Below are positions 1 to 5,262 of a stretch of 5,574 bases of DNA, piece after piece (the first letter of the stretch is position 1; every line of letters begins with the position of its first letter). Origin of the DNA: Bacteroidia bacterium (lineage in GTDB: Bacteria; Bacteroidota; Bacteroidia; Chitinophagales; Saprospiraceae). A program made the translations under genes and the position numbers. The stretch is from assembly GCA_030431945.1 (NCBI GenBank), contig JAUIIF010000336.1, positions 1-5,574 of the forward strand, in the 5' to 3' direction. The notes under the pieces were generated by a model. The model worked only from the letters and a program-made list of their open reading frames with translations, did not search any database and had not been told where the DNA came from.

Positions 1-17
1 GCGATAAATTAGCGTCT

Positions 18-56
18 GCACCTGCGGGAACCACCTGGCACCTGCGGCCGCGCCCC
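18..56. repeat. GC-rich intergenic repeat, left copy (with internal direct repeat)
   Basis: Bases 38-56 (GCACCTGCGGCCGCGCCCC) recur exactly, in inverted orientation, at 3815-3833 in the intergenic region before the aminotransferase gene. The first ten bases of the unit (GCACCTGCGG) also occur at 18-27, exactly 20 bases upstream of their copy at 38-47, so this end holds one and a half units in direct orientation. Both places are outside genes. An exact 19-base match between two short intergenic regions is unlikely by chance even in GC-rich DNA. It could be a member of a dispersed intergenic repeat family, a protein-binding site, or the trace of an older duplication; the sequence alone does not decide. 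Confidence 0.55.
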
Positions 57-162
57 TGAATATTTCTGCTGATAAACCGGGCGGGCTACGCTAAAAGTCG
101 TTACCCGACACGATGGCTTTCAACCTGTCCTTTCGCCGTTCTGTTCCCTGTCCGTCATGTCC

Positions 163-194
163 TTAGCCTGAGAGCTGAGGAATCCTTACTTTTG
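163..194 (+). promoter_or_regulatory. Bacteroidota-type promoter of trxB
   Basis: TACTTTTG at 187-194 matches the Bacteroidota primary sigma factor -7 consensus TAnnTTTG exactly. The matching -33 element (usually TTTG or TTG) is weak: TTAG at 163-166, about 20 bases upstream. Transcription would begin near 197-201, leaving a short A-rich leader of about 15-20 bases before the ATG at 216. This placement rules against the upstream in-frame TTG at 192, which lies inside the promoter element. Confidence 0.65.
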
Positions 195-215
195 CCCCCT
201 AAACGAAAATTTATT

Positions 216-1154
216 ATGAGCAAAGAACCGCTAAAAACCGTCATCATCGGCTCCGGCCCGGCCGGCTATACTGCCGCAATTTATGCTGCCCGCGCCAACC
301 TCAGTCCCGTCCTCTACACGGGTAAGGAACCGGGCGGCCAGCTCATGATCACGACCGACGTGGAAAATTTCCCCGGGTACCCCGAAGGCGTCATGGGCCC
401 CAAGATGATGGAAGACCTCCGGATGCAGGCCGAGCGCTTCGACACCAAGGTAAACTATGAGCTGATCGACAAAGTCGATTTCACCGGCCCGGTACACAAG
501 GTCTGGACGGAAAGCGGCGAAGAGATTCTGGCCCATACCGTCATTATCTCTACCGGAGCCAGTGCACGTTGGCTCGGTCTGGAAAGCGAGCAACGCCTGA
601 TGAACAACGGCGTCAGTGCCTGTGCCGTTTGCGACGGCTTTTTCTACCGCGGCAAGGAGGTGGCCATAGTGGGAGCCGGTGACAGTGCAGCGGAGGAAGC
701 GCTGTACCTGAGCAACCTCTGCCCCACCGTCCATATGTTTGTTCGCCGTGATGAGATGCGGGCTTCCAAAATCATGCAGGAGCGTGTATTCAAGCAAAAG
801 AACATCAAGATCTACTGGAATACGGAAACGGAAGAAATTCTGGGAGACGAGTTTGTTACCGGCGTCCGGGTGGTCAATAACCAGACCGGCGAGAAGCAGG
901 AAATCCCCGTTGAAGGCTTTTTCGTGGCCATCGGCCACGTCCCCAACACCTCCATTTTCAAGGATTGGATTGACATGGAAGACACGGGCTACCTGATTCA
1001 CCAGCCGGACTCTACCAAAACCAACGTTCCCGGGGTCTTCGTTTCCGGAGATGCGGCAGATCACGTTTACCGCCAGGCCATTACCGCGGCCGGAACCGGC
1101 TGCATGGCCGCTTTGGATGCGGAACGCTACCTGGGAGAAATCGGGATCATTTAG
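216..1154 (+). CDS. trxB: Thioredoxin-disulfide reductase (TrxB)
   Basis: Cytoplasmic FAD flavoprotein that uses NADPH to reduce thioredoxin, feeding ribonucleotide reductase and protein disulfide repair. At 312 residues it has the usual length of the low-molecular-weight bacterial enzyme. Visible landmarks are the N-terminal FAD dinucleotide fold GSGPAG (residues 12-17), GGQL (40-43), the redox-active disulfide CAVCDG (136-141), the NADPH fold GAGDSAAEE (153-161), the 2'-phosphate-binding motif VRRDEMRAS (176-184), and the C-terminal FAD motif GDAADHVYRQAITAAGTGC (278-296). The usual His of the HRR motif is Val here; both arginines are kept, so NADPH use is still expected. The ATG at 216 is preferred over an in-frame TTG at 192, because the longer form would add eight basic residues in front of MSKEPLKTV and start inside the promoter. 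There is no Shine-Dalgarno sequence; the upstream stretch is A/T-rich. folP follows after 52 bases on the same strand, so co-transcription is possible. Confidence 0.97.
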   Translation: MSKEPLKTVIIGSGPAGYTAAIYAARANLSPVLYTGKEPGGQLMITTDVENFPGYPEGVMGPKMMEDLRMQAERFDTKVNYELIDKVDFTGPVHKVWTESGEEILAHTVIISTGASARWLGLESEQRLMNNGVSACAVCDGFFYRGKEVAIVGAGDSAAEEALYLSNLCPTVHMFVRRDEMRASKIMQERVFKQKNIKIYWNTETEEILGDEFVTGVRVVNNQTGEKQEIPVEGFFVAIGHVPNTSIFKDWIDMEDTGYLIHQPDSTKTNVPGVFVSGDAADHVYRQAITAAGTGCMAALDAERYLGEIGII

Positions 1155-1206
1155 GTAAGCGGTCCTTACTTACGCTGCACGACCGGACAGACTAAATCTT
1201 TTCCCC

Positions 1207-2049
1207 TTGACCCTCAATTGCAATGGCCGCCTGCTCGTCGCTGATCGCCCGCTGATCATGGGCATCCTGAACGCTACGCCCGACAGCTTTCACGCTGCCA
1301 GCCGGGTGGCCTCCGTGCAACAGGCCGTAGACCAGGCGGGCAGTATGCTCACCGCCGGCGCCACTTTCCTGGACGTCGGCGGCATGAGCAGTCGCCCCGG
1401 GGCTAAGCTGATCTCCGCCACGGAAGAGATGGAGCGGGTACTGCCCGTGATTGAAGGCATTATGTCCGCCTTTCCGGCTGCCTACGTCAGCTGCGACACC
1501 GTCTACGCCAAAACGGCCCGGGCCGCTGTAGCTGCCGGTGCGGCCATGATCAACGACATCAGCGCGGGAAAGTTTGACCCCGAGTTGTTCCCTACCCTGG
1601 CCTCCTTAAAGGTTCCCTACGTCCTGATGCATATGCCCGGTAAGCCGGAAGACATGCAACGGTTTACGGAAAGTTACGGAGAGGACGTGGTAACGGCAGT
1701 CTGGGATTTTCTGGCCGAGCAACTGGGGGTGCTCCGGGCGGGTGGCGTGCACGATGTGCTCGTCGATCCGGGTTGGGGTTTCGGTAAGTCCGTTGCCCAA
1801 AACTATGCCCTCCTGCGCAACCTCAGTGCCTTCAAGCAGTTGGGGGTTCCTATCTTAGTGGGGGTAAGCCGCAAGTCTTCCATCTGGCGGCCCCTGGGCA
1901 TTACGCCGGCCGAGAGCCTGGCGGCAACCACTGCGCTCCATTTATTCGCCCTGCAGCAAGGTGCGGATGTACTGCGGGTGCACGACGTTACTGAAGCGGT
2001 ACAGGCCGTACATTTGTGGGAGTTGTTGGCCGGCGAACAACCGGGATAA
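1207..2049 (+). CDS. folP: Dihydropteroate synthase (FolP), TTG start
   Basis: Condenses 6-hydroxymethyl-dihydropterin pyrophosphate with p-aminobenzoate to give dihydropteroate in folate synthesis; this is the sulfonamide target. The 280-residue TIM barrel is complete. The first signature is MGILNATPDSF (residues 18-28, Asn22). The second is DVGGMSSRPGA (56-66, Arg63). These are followed by SCDT (95-98, Asp97), MINDIS (114-119, Asn116), LMHMPGKPEDMQ (140-151), the pterin-site DPGWGFGK (187-194, Asp187), VSRKS (220-224, Lys223) and LRVHD (256-260, Arg257/His259). These residues correspond closely to the E. coli catalytic set as I recall it. The TTG start at 1207 is chosen because it gives MTLNCNGRLL, the short lead-in typical of Bacteroidota FolP. 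The first in-frame ATG, at 1258, is the Met of the first signature itself and would remove the first strand. No Shine-Dalgarno sequence is seen and no convincing promoter of its own, so it may be read from the trxB promoter. In many Bacteroidota folP sits next to the diadenylate cyclase gene cdaA (recalled, not checked); here it does not. Confidence 0.96.
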   Translation: MTLNCNGRLLVADRPLIMGILNATPDSFHAASRVASVQQAVDQAGSMLTAGATFLDVGGMSSRPGAKLISATEEMERVLPVIEGIMSAFPAAYVSCDTVYAKTARAAVAAGAAMINDISAGKFDPELFPTLASLKVPYVLMHMPGKPEDMQRFTESYGEDVVTAVWDFLAEQLGVLRAGGVHDVLVDPGWGFGKSVAQNYALLRNLSAFKQLGVPILVGVSRKSSIWRPLGITPAESLAATTALHLFALQQGADVLRVHDVTEAVQAVHLWELLAGEQPG

Positions 2050-2074
2050 CGCTCTGAATGTTCTCCGGCCGGCA

Positions 2075-2120
2075 GGTGTCCTGTTTCTTCTGCGGTGCTG
2101 AGCAGACGGCCCCGGACACC
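2075..2120 (+). other. Nested inverted repeat in the folP-downstream spacer
   Basis: GGTGTCC (2075-2081) pairs with GGACACC (2114-2120). Inside it TCTGC (2089-2093) pairs with GCAGA (2102-2106) around an 8-base loop. Together they could fold as a two-tier hairpin in the 123-base gap between folP and the next gene. No T-run follows, so it is not a classical intrinsic terminator. It could be a factor-dependent terminator, an mRNA end-protecting structure, or chance in GC-rich DNA. I see no convincing promoter element in the rest of the gap. Confidence 0.3.
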
Positions 2121-2172
2121 AGGCCTGTACCCAACAACAGCTTTACTGACCACCAGACAATTCACCTCCTTT

Positions 2173-3366
2173 ATGGCTGAACAACAACAAGGCTCCCGCG
2201 CCAAACCTTCCGGCGGCATCAATAAAACCCAACTGGTGATTGTCATCCTCATTGCCGGAATTCTGGGGACCCTGGCCTACAAATCCTACTCCGGCGGTCC
2301 CGGTGGTTTCCTGGCCGGACCGGCCGAGTACCAGCTGCAGTACATGCCCGCAGAGTTCCGGATGAACCTCGACCCGGAACTGGCCCTGCGGATTCTGCAG
2401 AGCCCCCGCCGGAACCGGCGGGATTTTGACCAGATGGTTTACGACATCAACACCGACATCCTGCAGCACGTCAGCCGCAGGATGGGGCTTAACGATAGTC
2501 TCCGCGCCGAAGTCGTACGGGAGTACGACCGCCAGCACCCCGAATTTGCGGACCTCTACTTCAACGATTTCATGCGGGCCCGGGATTCCTCCGCCGCCGT
2601 CTACGAAACCTGGTACGAGGAAGGCGGGGGAAAGCTGATCGAAATTTTCGAGGAAGTGGCTTCCAACTATACCTGTTTCATGGTCAATAAGATCCTCGCC
2701 GTCGTGATCCGGACGCGCAACGGCAATATTCTGGCCAAGGGAGCGGACGTCAATAACCCCTGTGCCATCGCCACCGGGGAAGCATTGCGCCCCCTGATGG
2801 CGCGCATGGCGGAGCGGGCGGCCATTGATGATTTCAGTAAGAGTAAGGGCCTCTTTCAGGAAAAGGTCGAAAACGTGATCGGGGAACTGGCAACCATTGA
2901 GGTGCGGGACAAAAAGGGCATCAGTAAGCAATTACAGACGTCCATCTGGGGCGTAAGTGTTTCGGAAACGGACGTGGAGATTACCGCCATTTCCATCCTG
3001 AAGGTGGGCTTTCGCCTCGACAGCTATTTCGAAATCGGGCTCGACGAACGGTCCAAGACCGTTACCATTACCCTGCCCGAGCCGGGCATCTTGAGCCACG
3101 AGGTACTGCCTAAAGTAGAGAAGCTCGACATCGGGTGGATGCGGGAGCTCGAGAGCGTCAACATCAACGAAGGGGTAAACAGCCTGCGCGAGGCCTTCCG
3201 GGAGGAGGCCATTCAGTCAGACGTTATGTCGCGTGCCAAGGTGCAGGCCCGGGACCTGATGAATACCATGTTCCTGCCCCTCGTGCGCAACATTGGCAGC
3301 GATTACAAAATTGAAGTGCGGTTTCAACGTCCGCCAATCCGGGAAACGCAGGGAGAACTGGGCTAA
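2173..3366 (+). CDS. Membrane-anchored DUF4230-domain protein
   Basis: A 397-residue protein of unknown function. A short polar N-terminus (1-18) is followed by one hydrophobic helix (about 20-37, LVIVILIAGILGTLAY), predicting a signal anchor with the bulk outside the cytoplasmic membrane. Residues 38-52 are a Gly/Pro-rich hinge. Residues 60-225 are a charged, largely helical region that I do not recognise, with the only two cysteines at 168 and 197. The last ~160 residues (about 225-385) fit the DUF4230 pattern: a beta-rich part ending in KVGFRLDSYFEIGLD and TVTITLPEPGILSHEV (296-311), then a long helix rich in Ala/Glu/Arg (about 333-368) and a final strand (YKIEVRF, 378-384). DUF4230 proteins are usually shorter, so the 60-225 segment is an extension. 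The ATG at 2173 is preferred over an in-frame GTG at 2095, whose extra 26 residues look like translated spacer. The gene runs convergently into the small minus-strand gene, 36 bases stop to stop. The function cannot be inferred. Confidence 0.85.
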   Translation: MAEQQQGSRAKPSGGINKTQLVIVILIAGILGTLAYKSYSGGPGGFLAGPAEYQLQYMPAEFRMNLDPELALRILQSPRRNRRDFDQMVYDINTDILQHVSRRMGLNDSLRAEVVREYDRQHPEFADLYFNDFMRARDSSAAVYETWYEEGGGKLIEIFEEVASNYTCFMVNKILAVVIRTRNGNILAKGADVNNPCAIATGEALRPLMARMAERAAIDDFSKSKGLFQEKVENVIGELATIEVRDKKGISKQLQTSIWGVSVSETDVEITAISILKVGFRLDSYFEIGLDERSKTVTITLPEPGILSHEVLPKVEKLDIGWMRELESVNINEGVNSLREAFREEAIQSDVMSRAKVQARDLMNTMFLPLVRNIGSDYKIEVRFQRPPIRETQGELG

Positions 3367-3369
3367 GCG

Positions 3370-3398
3370 GGCAGCCTGGCCCTTGCTGCCGTACGGCA
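3370..3398. terminator. Possible shared terminator between convergent genes
   Basis: The 36-base gap between the two facing stop codons holds GGCAGC (3370-3375) pairing with GCTGCC (3385-3390) around a 9-base loop. This overlaps a perfect 12-base palindrome, TGCCGTACGGCA (3387-3398). On the plus strand the rather T-rich sequence CATTCCTTATTC follows. The stems are short and there is no true T-run, so the call rests mostly on position. Confidence 0.35.
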
Positions 3399-3402
3399 TT
3401 CC

Positions 3403-3723
3403 TTATTCTACGCCCTCCGTCTTACAACGGGCCAGCCGTTCATTAGCTACCGCCAGGTCTATTTTCAGTTGGGTAATTTCCTCCCGCAGCGCCTGGACAT
3501 TCTCAAAGGTTGCCGGGGCATTGGTGCTGGACGTTGGAGCAGGGGCGGTTGAAGTATAGTCCGCCGTCGGCGCCTGCTGCTGCGTCTCTATCCCCAGGAT
3601 ATTCTTGAAGTTAGCGACCGGGTCTTCGCCGTTATAATAACTGGCGCCCACGAATGCCAACGGAATAAAGATGAGCAGAAAAAGTAGGAAGCGACTGAAA
3701 GCCGTCATTTTAGCCTTTGCCAT
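3403..3723 (-). CDS. Small single-pass membrane protein with coiled coil
   Basis: A 106-residue protein I do not recognise. Its parts are clear: a short basic start (MAKAKMTAFSR), one hydrophobic helix at about 12-28 (FLLFLLIFIPLAFVGAS), a ~20-residue polar stretch, a Pro/Ala/Ser/Thr/Gln-rich flexible linker (about 47-72), and a heptad-like C-terminal helix (about 73-100, containing VQALREEITQLKIDLAVANERL) with a single Cys at 101. The layout suggests a membrane-tethered protein with an oligomerising or partner-binding coiled coil outside the membrane. The start is uncertain. ATG at 3723 gives 106 residues; the in-frame ATG at 3708 (Met6) gives 101 residues, has an A-rich upstream (CTAAAATG), and fits better with the possible promoter at 3731-3738. 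No Shine-Dalgarno sequence is present at either. It faces the DUF4230 gene tail to tail and diverges from the aminotransferase gene. Its compositional domains and clean stop make a real gene likely, but homologues were not searched. Confidence 0.75.
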   Translation of the reverse strand: MAKAKMTAFSRFLLFLLIFIPLAFVGASYYNGEDPVANFKNILGIETQQQAPTADYTSTAPAPTSSTNAPATFENVQALREEITQLKIDLAVANERLARCKTEGVE

Positions 3724-3730
3724 GATGATG

Positions 3731-3738
3731 CAATTTTA
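3731..3738 (-). promoter_or_regulatory. Possible -7 element for the small membrane protein gene
   Basis: Read on the minus strand the bases are TAAAATTG, one mismatch from the Bacteroidota -7 consensus TAnnTTTG. It ends only 7 bases before the ATG at 3723 and 22 bases before the alternative ATG at 3708. No good -33 element is seen about 20 bases upstream, so confidence is low. If it is real it favours the shorter start. Confidence 0.35.
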
Positions 3739-3814
3739 GTTACTACAAATAACGGTGGCAGGAAGTTGGTTAGTGGCTGCCGTTCTACCAATCTGGAAGG
3801 AGACTCGACGGACG

Positions 3815-3833
3815 GGGGCGCGGCCGCAGGTGC
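3815..3833. repeat. GC-rich intergenic repeat, right copy (inverted)
   Basis: This 19-base sequence is the exact reverse complement of bases 38-56. It lies in the 264-base intergenic region between the divergent small membrane protein and aminotransferase genes and contains a GCGGCCGC core. After the match the sequence reads AGGGATAAGG; the first two of these bases also continue the match to the half-unit at 16-27. Function unknown; see the left copy. Confidence 0.55.
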
Positions 3834-3961
3834 AGGGATAAGGACCGGGGGCAACGCGTGTCTGCTCCGGTAGCGCCCTTGCTCCCTTACCGTACTTTGC
3901 ACCAGCGTCCGCGCCCGAAAATGATGACCCCAGGGCAACAATCCGTCCCGTTCCCTCACCG

Positions 3962-3970
3962 TATCTTCGC
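3962..3970 (+). promoter_or_regulatory. Probable -7 element of the aminotransferase gene
   Basis: TATCTTCGC is one base away from the TAnnTTTGC form of the Bacteroidota -7 element. It lies 17 bases before the ATG at 3988, about the same distance as the trxB element from its start (21 bases). No clear -33 TTG is visible near 3940. A second candidate, TACTTTGC at 3893-3900, has only one base between TA and TTTG and would give a longer leader. Confidence 0.45.
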
Positions 3971-3987
3971 GGCCTAAACCGAAAAAT

Positions 3988-5163
3988 ATGGCTACCCCTA
4001 CCGCACCAGATGGCAGCGCCCAGCTCCCTCCCGTTACCAATATTCAAATGGTTGACCTGAAAGCCCAGTACGTGGCGATGCAGGACGAAGTCGACCAGGC
4101 GGTGCTGGACGTTATCCGCAGCGGTGCCTTCATTAACGGTCCGGCCGTAAAAACCTTCCAGGCAAACCTGGAGGCTTACCTGGGGGCCGAACGCGTCATC
4201 CCCTGTGCCAACGGCACCGATGCCCTCCAGATTGCGCTGATGGCCCTGGGCCTGGAGCCCGGTGACGAGGTCATCGTACCGGCCTTCACCTACGTAGCCT
4301 CGGCGGAGGTCATTGCCCTGCTGCGCCTCAGCCCGGTCATGGTGGATGCAGACCCGCGCACCTTCAACGTGCGCGCCGAAGACATTGAAGCCGCCATTAC
4401 GCCCCGTACCAAGGCCATCATCCCGGTCCACCTCTTCGGGCAGAGCTGCGATATGGAACCCATTATGGCCCTGGCCAGCAAGCATGGCCTCCACGTCGTG
4501 GAGGACAACGCCCAGGCCATTGGCGCTACCTATACCTTTAGCGACGGGCGGCAGGCCAGAACCGGTACCATCGGCGACATCGGCTGCACCAGCTTCTACC
4601 CCAGCAAAAACCTCGGCGCCTACGGCGACGGCGGTGCCATCAACACCAACGACAAAGTACTTGGCGACAAACTGCACAAAGTGGCCAACCACGGACAGTC
4701 CGTACGCTACTACCACGACATCGTGGGCTGCAACAGCCGGCTGGACTCCATCCAGGCCGCCGTCCTGAACTGCAAGCTCGCCCGCCTGGACGGCTACAGT
4801 GACCGCCGCCGCGCGGCGGCGGACTACTACGATGCCCACCTGCAGGGCATCGACGGCCTGCTCACCCCCGCCCGCCAGCCCAACAGCACGCACGTCTTCC
4901 ACCAGTACACCCTCCGGGTAGACGGTGGCCGCCGGGACGCGCTCCAGGAACACCTGAAAGCCGCCGGCGTACCCAGTATGATCTACTACCCCGTGGCCCT
5001 CTACGATCAGCAAGCTTTTGCCGGCACCGCCGCCAACGAAGTCAACTTCCTCCCCAACACCGATTTGCTCTGCAAAGAGGTGATTTCGCTGCCGATGCAC
5101 AGTGAGTTCGAGGAGGCGACCCTGGCGTACATCGTGGAGCAGGTGCGTAATTTCTTCGCCTAG
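3988..5163 (+). CDS. DegT/DnrJ/EryC1/StrS-family PLP sugar aminotransferase, WbpE-like
   Basis: A 391-residue cytoplasmic fold-type I PLP enzyme that transfers an amino group, usually from glutamate, to a keto-sugar nucleotide for surface polysaccharide or glycan synthesis. Landmarks are IQMVDLKAQY (residues 19-28), GPAVKTFQANLEAYLG (51-66), the phosphate-binding CANGTDALQIAL (73-84), GDEVIVPAFTYVASAE (92-107), the PLP ring contacts in VVEDNAQAIGA (170-180, Asp173 and Gln176), the Schiff-base lysine in SFYPSKNLGAYGDGG (202-216, Lys207), NSRLDSIQAA (249-258) and IYYPVALYDQ (332-341). Overall wording is closest, from memory, to WbpE/WlbC enzymes that aminate UDP-3-keto-GlcNAc-uronate. The exact sugar cannot be fixed, and no other sugar-nucleotide gene lies in the window, so no gene symbol is given. 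ATG at 3988 follows an A-rich, Shine-Dalgarno-free leader. The roughly 18 residues before IQMVDL are longer than usual; Met21 (4048) is another possible start but would cut into the conserved N-terminal motif. Translation ends in a tandem TAGTAG. Confidence 0.93.
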   Translation: MATPTAPDGSAQLPPVTNIQMVDLKAQYVAMQDEVDQAVLDVIRSGAFINGPAVKTFQANLEAYLGAERVIPCANGTDALQIALMALGLEPGDEVIVPAFTYVASAEVIALLRLSPVMVDADPRTFNVRAEDIEAAITPRTKAIIPVHLFGQSCDMEPIMALASKHGLHVVEDNAQAIGATYTFSDGRQARTGTIGDIGCTSFYPSKNLGAYGDGGAINTNDKVLGDKLHKVANHGQSVRYYHDIVGCNSRLDSIQAAVLNCKLARLDGYSDRRRAAADYYDAHLQGIDGLLTPARQPNSTHVFHQYTLRVDGGRRDALQEHLKAAGVPSMIYYPVALYDQQAFAGTAANEVNFLPNTDLLCKEVISLPMHSEFEEATLAYIVEQVRNFFA

Positions 5164-5179
5164 TAGTCTTACTATGCGA

Positions 5180-5211
5180 GCGCCCGCTGAAAACATTCTC
5201 TCAGCGGGCGC
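5180..5211. terminator. Strong hairpin between convergent genes, likely terminator
   Basis: GCGCCCGCTGA (5180-5190) and TCAGCGGGCGC (5201-5211) form a perfect 11-base-pair stem with a 10-base loop, 16 bases after the aminotransferase stop. On the plus strand CCACATAAAAATTT follows, which is only weakly T-rich, so this is not a textbook intrinsic terminator. Its position between two facing genes and the strong stem still favour transcription stop or mRNA 3'-end protection. Confidence 0.7.
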
Positions 5212-5237
5212 CCACATAAAAATTTAAGTCACAATAA

Positions 5238-5250
5238 CCCTTGGTAAGGG
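5238..5250 (-). terminator. Short hairpin after the rhodanese gene
   Basis: On the minus strand CCCTT-ACC-AAGGG forms a 5-base-pair stem starting 12 bases after the stop of the rhodanese gene. It is followed by T/A-rich sequence (TTATTGTGACTTAAATTTTT). The T-rich tail suits an intrinsic terminator better than the larger hairpin at 5180-5211 does for this strand, but the stem is short. Confidence 0.35.
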
Positions 5251-5262
5251 GGAGTGCATTCC

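Noticed and set aside
3..59. Open frame entering from the left edge and stopping at 57-59, as the tail of an upstream gene
   Set aside because: Only 18 codons are visible, they run through the repeat sequence, and there is no motif, so it cannot be supported.
166..180. CCTGAGAGCTGAGG as part of a TPP riboswitch (CTGAGA motif)
   Set aside because: The other conserved TPP elements (such as ACCTGA and GGGG-type flanks in the right order) are absent, it lies upstream of or overlapping the promoter, and trxB is not a thiamine gene.
231..1064. 277-codon minus-strand frame opposite trxB
   Set aside because: Antisense shadow of a certain gene, with no recognisable motif.
1155..1169. GTAAG/CTTAC hairpin after trxB as a terminator
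   Set aside because: The stem has only 5 weak base pairs and no T-run follows.
1155..1203. A separate folP promoter (TACTTACG at 1167-1174 or AATCTTTTC at 1195-1203)
   Set aside because: Each has at least two mismatches to TAnnTTTG and no -33 partner; a shared transcript with trxB is at least as likely.
2143..2931. 262-codon minus-strand frame opposite the DUF4230 gene
   Set aside because: Antisense shadow; the plus-strand protein has a membrane helix and a recognisable domain, the minus-strand one has neither.
4313..4768. 151-codon plus-strand frame inside the aminotransferase gene
   Set aside because: Out-of-frame reading giving Thr/Pro/Ala/Ser-rich low-complexity protein; a shadow of the real gene.
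3736..5217. 493-codon open frame on the minus strand opposite the aminotransferase
   Set aside because: It lies almost wholly antisense to a gene with clear family motifs, its translation is a monotonous Val/Gly/Ala-rich string with no domain, and such frames are common opposite GC-rich genes.
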